Source: Rossellomorea aquimaris (GTDB taxonomy: Bacteria; Bacillota; Bacilli; Bacillales; Bacillaceae_B). From it: a stretch of DNA of 64,000 bases. Below the pieces are notes generated by a model, which was not told where the DNA came from, made no database searches, and saw nothing but the letters and a program-made list of their open reading frames with translations. Location of the stretch: positions 2,637,001-2,701,000 of the forward strand of contig NZ_CP141595.1 of the NCBI RefSeq assembly GCF_035590735.1, in the 5' to 3' direction. Position numbers and translations under genes: made by a program. Below, piece by piece: positions 16,311 through 24,558 of the stretch (positions are counted from its first letter, which is position 1; each line of letters opens with the position of its first letter).

Positions 16311-16619
16311 CTATGGACTGCAGTCCGGTGTACAATCACAGTCCGGTGAATCACAGTCAAATTTCTTTCCCCGTGGTGAAGGAAGACAGTCCGGTGAATA
16401 AATGGCACAGTCCCAACAATCATTGGTCCTTTCCCTTTTATGTTTTTTTCGCTGATAATACACGATCGTTGAAATAAACATGATGACACTAAGTACGATT
16501 AGGCCGGTAAAGATAATGAACTGCAGTGTTGTCTCATGTATACTCAACCCGTAGAGACCACCGATAAATATGATCAGTTCTAAACTAAACAATAGAAACA
16601 CCATGAATTGTTTCTCCAC
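16311..16619 (-). CDS. Membrane protein with Cys/Asp-rich cytoplasmic tail
   Basis: A 102-residue protein with two membrane helices (about 5-25 and 31-54), a basic stretch (RKKHKRER) placing the C-terminus inside, and a tail holding seven Cys in DC-rich spacing: DCWDC, PDC, then FDCDSPDCDCTPDCSP. Such a tail is suited to binding soft metals such as Zn, Cu or Fe-S. It lies 8 nt downstream of a COG0523 metallochaperone-type GTPase and 11 nt upstream of the DUF2085 gene. I do not recognise a named family; the metal role is inferred. Confidence 0.65.
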   Translation of the reverse strand: MEKQFMVFLLFSLELIIFIGGLYGLSIHETTLQFIIFTGLIVLSVIMFISTIVYYQRKKHKRERTNDCWDCAIYSPDCLPSPRGKKFDCDSPDCDCTPDCSP

Positions 16620-16627
16620 CCCTTAGG

Positions 16628-17548
16628 TTATTCGGTTATATCTATCTCCTGTAATGAACGTATTACTTCTGATTTATGTAAATCTTCTCCAATTATGACG
16701 AAATTGGTGGGATATTTCATATCTCCCGGCATAAATAAAGGCATACCATATGAATATTGAAACAAGGTTGGATTTTTTCGACCCTGTAAAGGTACATACC
16801 CCTTCATTCTATATATGCTGTCAGGTTGATTTTTCACCCATTCTTCAAACGCTTCTCCATTGACTGATCCATTGAATGTATACACGATTGCTTGTAAGGT
16901 TAAATGCTCGCCGATCGATGCTTTCTCATAGGAACCGTTTCGGCCATCCGCTTTTAAAGAGAATAGATCTGTCATTGAGACCTTTGAATAGTTCGTTAAG
17001 TACACTTTAGCATTTGGGTTGATTTGCTGAAGCTCATACGAGAATGTTCCCTGCTCCATCTCTGAAAGCAAATCCATTTTATTCGCCACAATATACTCCG
17101 CATGTCGAATTTGTTCCCTCATCAAATGTAAGACGGCTGGACTGAATTCACCCCTATTTCGCCATTGTAGTCCATCCACAACAGTAACAATCCCCCTAAA
17201 TTCGAACTGATTTGCAAACAGTGGGGATAAGATGGAATCGACAACCTCAACGGGATGGGCTGCTCCTGTTGTTTCAATGACCAGTACATCGAAGTTTTCG
17301 TTAAGCAGTAACTCCTGAAGCTGTGACTCCAGCTTTTCTGAAATGGTGCAGCATATACAGCCATCAAGCAACTCCCGTAAAGCCGTATCTTTTTCAACTT
17401 CATCACTGTCGATGGATACACTTCCTAATTCATTCATTAATACAGCCGGTTTTTTATTCTGGTCCTTTAACGCTTGAAGTAAACCTTTTAATAACGTCGT
17501 TTTTCCACTGCCAAGGAATCCGGATAGTATATAAACATCTTTCTTCAT
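16628..17548 (-). CDS. COG0523/CobW-family metallochaperone GTPase
   Basis: A 306-residue G3E GTPase. Walker A is GSGKTTLL (13-20), the conserved metal-binding CxCC motif is GCICC (63-67), Walker B/switch is 'VIETTGAAHP', and base specificity is NKMDLL. The C-terminal CobW_C domain begins with 'HLTLQAIVYTF'. Family members deliver Zn, Co or Ni to client proteins. No clear Zur box was found upstream, so the metal is unresolved. It heads a unit with the Cys-rich membrane protein and DUF2085 genes. Confidence 0.88.
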   Translation of the reverse strand: MKKDVYILSGFLGSGKTTLLKGLLQALKDQNKKPAVLMNELGSVSIDSDEVEKDTALRELLDGCICCTISEKLESQLQELLLNENFDVLVIETTGAAHPVEVVDSILSPLFANQFEFRGIVTVVDGLQWRNRGEFSPAVLHLMREQIRHAEYIVANKMDLLSEMEQGTFSYELQQINPNAKVYLTNYSKVSMTDLFSLKADGRNGSYEKASIGEHLTLQAIVYTFNGSVNGEAFEEWVKNQPDSIYRMKGYVPLQGRKNPTLFQYSYGMPLFMPGDMKYPTNFVIIGEDLHKSEVIRSLQEIDITE

Positions 17549-17610
17549 TTAATCTTCCTCTCTTTAGATCCTATACATATTCTATTAGAAAGCGCTTGTG
17601 AACACAATGA

Positions 17611-17662
17611 ATTCAAAAACAACAAACTTTTAGAAAAGAACCATTGTAAAGAAGGGTTCTAT
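17611..17662. repeat. Dispersed intergenic repeat C, copy 1
   Basis: ATTCAAAAACAACAAACTTT then GAAAAG at 17611-17638 recurs almost exactly at 36521-36548 and in part at 28901-28920 and 53693-53718. It is followed here by an AGAACC/GGTTCT inverted repeat (17636-17661). Confidence 0.6.
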
Positions 17663-17814
17663 TGTCTTTCTACGCATAGAATGAAATAACCAGGAATCGA
17701 GTCAACTTAGATAGGTTATGGATGTTATTTATTTCTTTATTTTATCATTATAAAAGACCGTTCCATTACGGCAGGATTAATAAACATGTGAGTACTATAA
17801 AGGTGGGGTTGTCA

Positions 17815-18540
17815 TTGTACTATGAGAAGATTGTTCCGCTTAAGTTAAGGGACTTTTTAAAGAATCCTTCTCATGAAACATTGAAGGATCTGTTGCTTCA
17901 TAATACGGGTGAAACGGATTACGTGGATTTCAAATCAGATTGGATTGAATTCACAAAAATGGCGAAGCATATTCTGGCTATCTCCAATACAGGAGGCGGA
18001 TGCATAATTATAGGAGTGATGCAATATGATGATGGATCGTTAGATTTAAAGGGATTGTCGGATGAGGAATTTTTAGATAAAGCAGATGTTGATAATAAAC
18101 TACAGCATCTGCTTCCAAAATATTTACGTTATCGCACCGAGGATTTCATTTTCCCTAAAGGGATTCACCCTTTGTTGAACTTAAAACGATTCCAAGTCCT
18201 CATCATTGATTATGATCCACGATACGTTCCCTACACCTCTATTGTGACAAGGGGTGAATTAAGGTATGGGGCCATTTATGCCAGACAAGGGACGAAGACA
18301 ATCGAAGCCAGCCACGAAAAATTGGTGGACGTCATTCTCCGCAAGGTCCAGTCAGGTGGATCGGATAGTGATGAGCGTACATTAAGAGAACATCTGGAAC
18401 ACCTTAAAATTTTGCATTTGGAACATGATAAAGCTGAAGATCCGAAGTACAAAAAATATCTGCACGATTTGATTGTAAGAAAGATGAAGAAGATAGAAAC
18501 TTTCCTGGACCTGGATTCATCCGAGTTTCATTCTTGGTAA
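17815..18540 (+). CDS. AlbA_2/Schlafen-type putative DNA-binding protein
   Basis: A 241-residue protein whose first 150 residues form an AlbA_2 (Schlafen core) domain: 'ETDYVDFKSDWIE' near the N-terminus and 'HILAISNTGGGCIIIGV', the NxxGGxxxxGV signature, followed by a C-terminal helical charged tail. Such domains occur in nucleic-acid-binding or ATP-binding regulatory proteins. A TTG start at 17815 is chosen because AAGGTGGGG precedes it by about 6 nt; an upstream in-frame ATG at 17722 lacks a site. It is convergent with the LCP gene, one base apart. Confidence 0.75.
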   Translation: MYYEKIVPLKLRDFLKNPSHETLKDLLLHNTGETDYVDFKSDWIEFTKMAKHILAISNTGGGCIIIGVMQYDDGSLDLKGLSDEEFLDKADVDNKLQHLLPKYLRYRTEDFIFPKGIHPLLNLKRFQVLIIDYDPRYVPYTSIVTRGELRYGAIYARQGTKTIEASHEKLVDVILRKVQSGGSDSDERTLREHLEHLKILHLEHDKAEDPKYKKYLHDLIVRKMKKIETFLDLDSSEFHSW

Positions 18541-18541
18541 A

Positions 18542-19477
18542 TCACTCAACTGTTTTCAGAAACTTACTGATGGCTTCTTGATTTTTCTGTTCATCCATTT
18601 CTAAAACCTGTCCTGCATTCACTGTAGAAAGATCCGTAAAGCTCCCTTCTATCGGTACTCGAAGTGTGTCGACCCGGTTTACGGGATTTAGCATTAATGA
18701 CATTCCATACTTTATCACTTCACTCATTGGTGTAGAAGTTTCTACGTTTTTTAAGCCTTCTCTCATAATGGAAACGACGGTTGAAATCCCTTCGCCGGAC
18801 TGCATCTGCACCATTAGACTTTTTTCTGCTAAAGAAATGATTTCCTGCTGTCTCTCAACTCGTCCAAAATCGCTATTTATGTCTCCCCTAAACCTTACAT
18901 ATTGTAAGATTTCTTCTCCTTTTATCACTTGCTTCCCGGGATCCTTTGACCATTTCCAATACTTGATCATCGGTTCTGACACTTTAACCCCGACCCCTTC
19001 TGGAAAAACAAGATCCATCACGTTTATGAAATCATTAAAATCTACTTTCACTGTATGGTGAACATCTATGTTGAAATTATTTTTTATCGTTTCAGCCAGG
19101 AGCTCTTCTCCCCCCCACGTATACGCATGATTGATTTTGCTCTTTTCATATCCAGGGATGTTTACAAATGTATCCCTCATGATGGATACAATCTTCATGG
19201 ATGTTGATTGCGGAGTATATTGGGCAACCATCAATACATCTGCACGGGCAGGTTCGTTATTTCGCTGATCTGAACCGATTAAAAGTACATTAACAGGAGA
19301 TTTTTTATCCTGAAGGACTAAAGGAAAAATAGATTCATCCTTTTCATCTAAGAAATGCTTTTGCGATTGAACTTCTTCTTTTGGTGCAGGTTGTTCCCTC
19401 TCACCCCAGAAAGGCGAACAACTTACAACAATGAATACAGAAAATAATAAAGTCAGCAGTAACGCTTTTTTTTTCAT
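18542..19477 (-). CDS. LCP (LytR-CpsA-Psr) family lipoprotein
   Basis: A 311-residue LCP domain protein. The N-terminus is a lipoprotein signal with lipobox VVSC (Cys 20). The LCP core shows 'LLIGSDQRNNEPARADVLMVAQY', 'IMRDTFVNIPGYEKSKINHAYTWGG' and 'YVRFRGDINSDFGRVERQQE', the Asp/Arg residues that bind Mg and polyprenyl pyrophosphate. LCP enzymes attach teichoic acid or other polymers to peptidoglycan. Most LCPs are anchored by a membrane helix, so the lipoprotein form is a small oddity. Confidence 0.88.
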   Translation of the reverse strand: MKKKALLLTLLFSVFIVVSCSPFWGEREQPAPKEEVQSQKHFLDEKDESIFPLVLQDKKSPVNVLLIGSDQRNNEPARADVLMVAQYTPQSTSMKIVSIMRDTFVNIPGYEKSKINHAYTWGGEELLAETIKNNFNIDVHHTVKVDFNDFINVMDLVFPEGVGVKVSEPMIKYWKWSKDPGKQVIKGEEILQYVRFRGDINSDFGRVERQQEIISLAEKSLMVQMQSGEGISTVVSIMREGLKNVETSTPMSEVIKYGMSLMLNPVNRVDTLRVPIEGSFTDLSTVNAGQVLEMDEQKNQEAISKFLKTVE

Positions 19478-19558
19478 AAGATCACCTCATATATACTCTC
19501 ATTGTTGGTACATCTCATATATTCTATACGAGTAAGAAGAAACCAATAGCCAAAAAAA

Positions 19559-19587
19559 AAGATCTCAGGTACTTCACCTGAGATCTT
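19559..19587 (-). terminator. Terminator of ctpA
   Basis: AAGATCTCAGGT and ACCTGAGATCTT pair perfectly with a 5-nt loop; on the minus strand nine or more T residues follow. Confidence 0.95.
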
Positions 19588-19591
19588 CCAC

Positions 19592-21052
19592 TTAATTATT
19601 CTTGTTTAATTCTTCGATCGCTTTTTTCACTTGCGGATCGTTTTCTTTTAGTTTATCTCGAAGATTGGACATAAGCTTAACTGTCGTTTCAGCATTTAAC
19701 GTTCCAGTTACCTCTAGTTCATTCTTTTCCTGGAACTGCTTAACCGCTTTTGTCGTATCTTCATCGTAATATCCATCAACGTTTCCTGGATTCAAGTCCA
19801 GTGCATTCAGCATTTGCTCTGCTGTTTTCACCTGATCGGACAGGTCTGATTCCTTCAGTTCCTTTTCAGGATTGATGTATGGAAGCTGCGCATATTCCGG
19901 CATCTTCACTTCAATATCGGGAGTGATCCCCTTTTCATGAATCCAATTGCCATCCGGCGTTAACCATTTAGCCGTTGTAAACTTCATGTTTGATCCATCT
20001 TGGAAGGTTTCCGCTGTTTGGACCGTTCCCTTACCAAAGGTTTTCGTTCCAACAAGGGGAATATCGTTTGACTCGCTTACAGCTGCTGCTAAGATTTCGG
20101 CAGCACTTGCGCTTCCACCATCAACAAGAACAGCTGTAGGCACATCTACCTTCTGCCCTGATTCAGAAACATACTTTTCCACTTTACCGTTGCTGTCTTC
20201 CACTTGGAATAATACTTCACCTTCTGGAACAAACAAGTTAGAGATTTTCACAGCTTGATCAAGTAATCCACCTGGATTTTGTCTTAAATCAAGAACAAGT
20301 TTTTCCATGCCTTTATCGTTCATTTCATTTAAAGCTTCCGTTAATTCTTTATACGTATTCTCCGAAAAGCTCGTAATTTGGATTTCAGCTACACCATTTT
20401 CTTTCATTTCTGCATAAACCGTTTCAATTGGAATTTCATCCCTTGTAATGGTTACTTGCATTGGCTTATCCTGACCTGGTCGTTGAATGGTCAGTGTAAC
20501 CTTTGTCCCTTTTTCACCACGAATGAGGAGAACCGCATCGGTGACAGACATTCCTTGAATACTTTTGTCATCCACTTTCGTGATTGTATCGTTCGGCTGT
20601 AATCCGGCTTTCTCTGCCGGAGAACCTTTTATGGGAGAAACGATGGATATATATCCTTCTTTCTCCTGTATCTCTGCACCGATTCCTTCGAAAGAAGAAG
20701 AGATGCTTTCCTGGAACTTTTCAGCTTCTTCTACATTCATATAATCAGAATAAGGATCTCCCACACTATCAAGCATCCCATTAATAGCACCGTTTACCAA
20801 GGTGTCCTGATCAAGGTCTTTAAAGTAATTTTCATTTAACTTATCATACGCTTCATAAAGTTTTTGAAACTCTGAACGTTCGGTTACTCCTACATTTACT
20901 GCCTTCTCATCTCCAAAAGCCAATGCAAATGTTGTAATTCCTGCAGTTGCAAATACAAGGAAAAACAAGAGCATAACAAATTTAAACTTCTTCATTTTTA
21001 TAAAACTTGAATGGGTTTCTTGTTGTGACTGATCTGTCTTATCTTGTTCCAA
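19592..21052 (-). CDS. ctpA: S41 carboxyl-terminal processing protease (CtpA-like)
   Basis: A 486-residue membrane-anchored serine protease. Order: one membrane helix near residues 22-46, an N-terminal helical dimerisation region, a PDZ domain ('GIGAEIQEKEGYISIVSPI' to 'KVTLTIQRPG'), the S41 catalytic core with Ser in 'VDGGSASAAEILAAA' and Lys in 'GTKTFGKGTVQ', and a C-terminal peptidoglycan-binding repeat ('DGYYDEDTTKAVKQFQEKN'). The neighbours (VanY/YodJ, DeoD, YodL) match B. subtilis ctpA rather than ctpB. The start is uncertain: TTG 21052 has GGTGG five nt upstream, GTG 21064 has none. Confidence 0.88.
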   Translation of the reverse strand: MEQDKTDQSQQETHSSFIKMKKFKFVMLLFFLVFATAGITTFALAFGDEKAVNVGVTERSEFQKLYEAYDKLNENYFKDLDQDTLVNGAINGMLDSVGDPYSDYMNVEEAEKFQESISSSFEGIGAEIQEKEGYISIVSPIKGSPAEKAGLQPNDTITKVDDKSIQGMSVTDAVLLIRGEKGTKVTLTIQRPGQDKPMQVTITRDEIPIETVYAEMKENGVAEIQITSFSENTYKELTEALNEMNDKGMEKLVLDLRQNPGGLLDQAVKISNLFVPEGEVLFQVEDSNGKVEKYVSESGQKVDVPTAVLVDGGSASAAEILAAAVSESNDIPLVGTKTFGKGTVQTAETFQDGSNMKFTTAKWLTPDGNWIHEKGITPDIEVKMPEYAQLPYINPEKELKESDLSDQVKTAEQMLNALDLNPGNVDGYYDEDTTKAVKQFQEKNELEVTGTLNAETTVKLMSNLRDKLKENDPQVKKAIEELNKNN

Positions 21053-21171
21053 AGCTTCCACCACTTTCGTTGCTATGTATCTTGTGTGAATTTACCGACT
21101 ACACTATCACGAAACAGCTATATGAGCAATCTTCCAGCTCATAGCTTCTCTATTCTATCAGCTTTTCAATA

Positions 21172-21768
21172 TTAACGAAAGGAAAATCCATTGTCATGAT
21201 TATGATGTGTCAAAATCGTTGTAAAAAACCCTACTGTACTGACAGCAAATAAAGAATATAAGAAAGACTCCGTACCGATGATCGGCCAGCCAACCACCAG
21301 CACGATGCTATCAAAAGCAAAGATTAATTTCCCCACATTCATTTGAAAGCTTTTCCCGATCAGTTGAGCCAATAAATCAGATCCTCCCGTGGCGGAATTT
21401 CCTTTTAACATAAGACCGATTCCAATCCCAACAAATGTCCCTCCTAAGAAGGCGCTCATTAGCGGGGGAAATGTGAGAATATTTTTCCACTGATGAAAAA
21501 AGTCTATCATTAACGAGGATAACCAGAGACCGTGAATACTATTATAGAAAAGTTTTCTGTCCACATAAAAAGCCAGCATATATAACGGGACACTCAGTAA
21601 GATAATCGTGAGCCCCGGCTTAAAACCAAACCAGTAATGGGCAATAAGGCCAATCCCAATCATACCCCCGTCCAGGAAATGATGAGGTACGAAAAAAAGA
21701 TTGATACCGATCCCTACAAACACACTTCCTATGATAATAATGCTAAAAGTCCTCAACATACGTCTCAC
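21172..21768 (-). CDS. YitT-family membrane protein lacking the DUF2179 domain
   Basis: A 198-residue integral membrane protein of the YitT/DUF161 type with about five helices. Characteristic segments are 'INLFFVPHHFLDGGMIGIGLIAHYW' and 'GNSATGGSDLLAQLI'. Many family members have a soluble DUF2179 domain after the helices; this one ends after a short His-rich tail (HHNHDNGFSFR), so it is the short form. The function of the family is unknown. It is upstream of ctpA on the same strand. Confidence 0.82.
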   Translation of the reverse strand: MRRMLRTFSIIIIGSVFVGIGINLFFVPHHFLDGGMIGIGLIAHYWFGFKPGLTIILLSVPLYMLAFYVDRKLFYNSIHGLWLSSLMIDFFHQWKNILTFPPLMSAFLGGTFVGIGIGLMLKGNSATGGSDLLAQLIGKSFQMNVGKLIFAFDSIVLVVGWPIIGTESFLYSLFAVSTVGFFTTILTHHNHDNGFSFR

Positions 21769-21893
21769 CCGCTCACCTTAAACTGGGACAGCCCCTATTA
21801 TTGTTGTATGTGAACTCATGAGAAAACAGAACAACCCCAGGGCGGAATTGATTTAATTAAGAAACCCCAATATCAATCACAAGTGACACAGAA

Positions 21894-21925
21894 AAGGGTC
21901 AGAAGCCCAAAGCCCCTGACCCTTG
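21894..21925 (-). terminator. Terminator of the VanY-type gene
   Basis: AAGGGTCAG and CTGACCCTT form a perfect stem; the minus strand continues with a short T run. Confidence 0.8.
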
Positions 21926-21938
21926 AAAAATCAAATCA

Positions 21939-22799
21939 TTATATCTTTTTCACATTATTAAAATATTCCTCTAAAGACCAATCGTTTTCATGAATGACTT
22001 TAGCTGCATCCTTACCAACATACCTATAATGCCAAGGCTCATATTGATATTGTGTAATTGAAACCTTATCTTCGGGATAACGGAGGATAAACCCGTATTT
22101 ATAGGCGTTTTCAGCAAGCCATTTTCCTTCCTTCGTATCGGCAAATTCAATGTTTACCTGGAAGTTATTACTTTGACTTGAAATATCCATGGCTAAACCG
22201 GATTGATGCTCACTTTGTCCGGGAGGAGCCACCGCCATTACAGCTTTTTCTTCTCCGAATTGAGCAATTTCTCTTTCCAGCAGCATTTTTTGATATTCGT
22301 ATGAACGATAACCTGAAATAGCCGTTAATAAAATCCCTTGTGTTTTGGCATCAGCGAACATTTTCTCCAGCTGCAATGCCGCTTCTTCACGAAGATATGC
22401 CTTTTCAAGTTCTTGATCACCAAATACAAATGGAACATCTGGGCGAACCAAATCAGATGGTTTGTATTCATCTAATGCGTATTCCTTATTCACAAGAGCT
22501 AAAAGGTTGGAGGGATTTTGAATCACTTGTTTTCCATCCACTACTTTCACATCATTAAAGTATTGAGACTCTAATTGGAGTTCAGGAGGAACGGCTTCTT
22601 CCTCTGAAGTGGGAGTCTGTTCTTGTTCCTCTTGTTCCGGTTGTTCACCCTGCTCAGATTGATTTCCTGGAGTTTGATGCTTAGGTTCTTCTTTCGTTTC
22701 TTGTTTCTGGCCAAATAAATTCTCTGACCAATCTTGTACTTGCGAACATCCCGATAACATAATCAAGGAAGCAGCCGTTACGAAGATGATCTTTTTCAT
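21939..22799 (-). CDS. D-Ala-D-Ala carboxypeptidase lipoprotein (VanY/YodJ-like)
   Basis: A 286-residue exported lipoprotein, lipobox LSGC (Cys 18), followed by an acidic Q/E-rich linker to about residue 75 and a VanY-type peptidase domain. Zinc/active-site motifs: 'ISGYRSYEYQ', 'PPGQSEHQSGLAMDI' (SxHQxGxAxD) and 'EPWHYRYVG' (ExWH). Such enzymes trim the terminal D-Ala of peptidoglycan stem peptides. ATG 22799 is set by AGGTGAAAGC; longer in-frame starts lack a site. Same position as yodJ of B. subtilis. Confidence 0.9.
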   Translation of the reverse strand: MKKIIFVTAASLIMLSGCSQVQDWSENLFGQKQETKEEPKHQTPGNQSEQGEQPEQEEQEQTPTSEEEAVPPELQLESQYFNDVKVVDGKQVIQNPSNLLALVNKEYALDEYKPSDLVRPDVPFVFGDQELEKAYLREEAALQLEKMFADAKTQGILLTAISGYRSYEYQKMLLEREIAQFGEEKAVMAVAPPGQSEHQSGLAMDISSQSNNFQVNIEFADTKEGKWLAENAYKYGFILRYPEDKVSITQYQYEPWHYRYVGKDAAKVIHENDWSLEEYFNNVKKI

Positions 22800-22885
22800 G
22801 CTTTCACCTAGTTTCTCTAAAATGGTTCCATCCTTCATCTTATCATGTAATAAGATTTCTGTAAGCAGGATAAACTTCACAAAAT

Positions 22886-22936
22886 GAAAAACTGCCTATA
22901 AACCCGGAAGTGGGAATGTAAGCAGTTTCTTTTTAT
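22886..22936 (-). terminator. Terminator of deoD
   Basis: AAACTGC and GCAGTTTTTC arms flank a 26-nt loop on the minus strand, ending in a T run. Confidence 0.65.
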
Positions 22937-22947
22937 CGTATATGAAC

Positions 22948-23652
22948 CTACTCTTGAATAGCAGCTTCCAATGCGACTTCAATCATTTCATTAAATGTTG
23001 TCTGGCGCTCATCTGCTGTCGTTTCTTCACCTGTTAATATATGATCACTGACTGTAAGTACAGATAATGCATTGCGTCCATATTTTGAAGCTAATGTATA
23101 TAAAGCTGACGTTTCCATTTCAATTGCCAGAATGCCGTATTGAGCCCATTTTTCGTGCTCTGCATTGTCATTGTAGAACATGTCGGCAGTAAATACATTT
23201 CCGACCTTTAAGTTAAGGCCTTTATCCACGCCGGCATCATATGCACGTTTAAGTAGATCAAAGTTAGCTGTCGGTGCATAGTCAATCCCGTTAAACGTTA
23301 ATCGGTTCATTTGAGAATCAGTTGATGAGGTCATAGCGAGAATGACGTCACGAACTTTGACATCCTTTTGGATAGCTCCACAAGTACCGACACGGATCAG
23401 ATTTTGTACATTATAGCTTTGCATCAATTCGTTGATATAAATGGAAATGGAAGGTACACCCATGCCTGTCCCTTGAACCGAAATTCTTTTCCCTTTATAT
23501 GTCCCTGTGTATCCAAACATATTACGAACTTCATTATAACATGTTGGGTTTTCCAGAAATGTTTCTGCAATGTACTTTGCTCTTAGTGGATCTCCTGGTA
23601 ATAAAACCGTTTCTGCTATTTCATTTTCTTTTGCATTAATATGTATACTCAA
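22948..23652 (-). CDS. deoD: Purine nucleoside phosphorylase DeoD
   Basis: A 234-residue hexameric-type purine nucleoside phosphorylase that splits purine (deoxy)ribonucleosides with phosphate into base and (deoxy)ribose-1-phosphate. Diagnostic segments are '[17 protein letters not shown]' with the phosphate-binding Arg, '[16 protein letters not shown]', 'RVGTCGAI' and the C-terminal '[13 protein letters not shown]' with catalytic Asp. The start is TTG at 23652, fixed by AGGAGGAAAAG and by the family length (233-235). Near-identical placement to B. subtilis deoD. Confidence 0.95.
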   Translation of the reverse strand: MSIHINAKENEIAETVLLPGDPLRAKYIAETFLENPTCYNEVRNMFGYTGTYKGKRISVQGTGMGVPSISIYINELMQSYNVQNLIRVGTCGAIQKDVKVRDVILAMTSSTDSQMNRLTFNGIDYAPTANFDLLKRAYDAGVDKGLNLKVGNVFTADMFYNDNAEHEKWAQYGILAIEMETSALYTLASKYGRNALSVLTVSDHILTGEETTADERQTTFNEMIEVALEAAIQE

Positions 23653-23782
23653 TTTACTTTTCCTCCTAACAAGTCTGTTGAAACACCATTGTAATCCTTT
23701 TTTATTTCTTATGCAACGCTTGAAAATGGAAGGATAGAAAGCAGTACATGGGGTCAAACTAACGACAGAAGGAGGGATTCAC

Positions 23783-23905
23783 ATGGCTAAAGAAAAAATG
23801 AGTAAGAAATTGAAGCAAGCTGTACAGCATGCAAATGAAACCAACCCTTCTACCCGTACAGGGACACAACCTAACTCTTCAAGAACTGAAAAACTTAAAT
23901 CATAA
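23783..23905 (+). CDS. Small hydrophilic protein
   Basis: A 40-residue highly polar protein (K, S, T, N, Q rich, no hydrophobic segment) with GGAGGGATTC upstream of the ATG. Its composition resembles minor spore proteins of Bacillus, but I do not recognise a family. A second small hydrophilic gene begins 17 nt downstream, so the two are probably co-transcribed. Confidence 0.6.
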   Translation: MAKEKMSKKLKQAVQHANETNPSTRTGTQPNSSRTEKLKS

Positions 23906-23922
23906 CGGGGAGGAAGATGGCT

Positions 23923-24066
23923 ATGGGTAAAAAACACAGAAACAGAATCAATGTTCCTAAAAAAAATAACCATATCCCAAAAGAAGCCCTTGATGCAGAG
24001 CACAACGCACACGCTAAGGAAAATTCAGCTCAGAACCGGAAAAACGGTCCGGGTAATCACATATAA
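23923..24066 (+). CDS. Small basic hydrophilic protein
   Basis: A 47-residue protein rich in Lys, Arg, Asn and His, starting MGKKHRNRINVPKKN. ATG 23923 is preferred because GGGGAGG is 9 nt upstream; ATG 23917 is too close to it. It resembles small spore-specific proteins in composition but the family is not recognised. A bidirectional terminator follows. Confidence 0.6.
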   Translation: MGKKHRNRINVPKKNNHIPKEALDAEHNAHAKENSAQNRKNGPGNHI

Positions 24067-24077
24067 GGAATTCCAAT

Positions 24078-24127
24078 AAAATAAAGGAAGGAATCTTACC
24101 TTGAGGAAGATTCTTTCCTTTATTTTT
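24078..24127. terminator. Bidirectional terminator
   Basis: AAATAAAGGAAGGAATCTT pairs with AAGATTCTTTCCTTTATTT, with A and T runs on both sides, between convergent genes. Confidence 0.9.
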
Positions 24128-24140
24128 CGTTGTTACATAT

Positions 24141-24461
24141 TTAATGTATCAAGATCCGGTTCACTCTTTTCCATCCATTTGGCTGAAGGCGGTAATAATA
24201 ATGACCTCTCCGTCCCTCGTCAATAAAGATAATATCACGTGTAGCAATGTATCTGCCCTGATAATCCTTAGGAAGCAAATCTGGTACGTTAAATGTCCTG
24301 AACGTTTTATACAGGGCTTCTTCATGATTATTTGCTTCAACCGAGATTCTATATACCTTTTCATAACCTTTATCCTCTCCATACTTTGGAGTTTGGAAAA
24401 TGGTCATGTCATAGGTCGATCTCAAAAGCTTAGGACGAATGATTTTTTCAAGTAAAGGCAT
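24141..24461 (-). CDS. YodL-like protein
   Basis: A 106-residue soluble protein matching the YodL domain family: 'TIFQTPKYGEDKGYEKVYR' then 'FRTFNVPDLLPKDYQGRYI' and 'GRRGHYYYRLQPNGWKRVNRI'. In B. subtilis YodL is a sporulation-stage protein that interferes with the MreB-dependent elongation machinery when produced in growing cells. ATG 24461 has GGAGG seven nt upstream. Gene order next to deoD and yodJ matches B. subtilis. Confidence 0.82.
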   Translation of the reverse strand: MPLLEKIIRPKLLRSTYDMTIFQTPKYGEDKGYEKVYRISVEANNHEEALYKTFRTFNVPDLLPKDYQGRYIATRDIIFIDEGRRGHYYYRLQPNGWKRVNRILIH

Positions 24462-24558
24462 GAGCACCCCTCCGTCATTATGTTGGTACTCATACTATTA
24501 CACATAGGTCTTGTCGAATCCTTCATGGAAACATAGGAATCTTTGTCGAATCGATCCA

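Noticed and set aside
17587..17602. cre-like sequence (AAAGCGCTT) before the COG0523 gene
   Set aside because: Three mismatches to the CcpA consensus in the outer positions; too weak to call.
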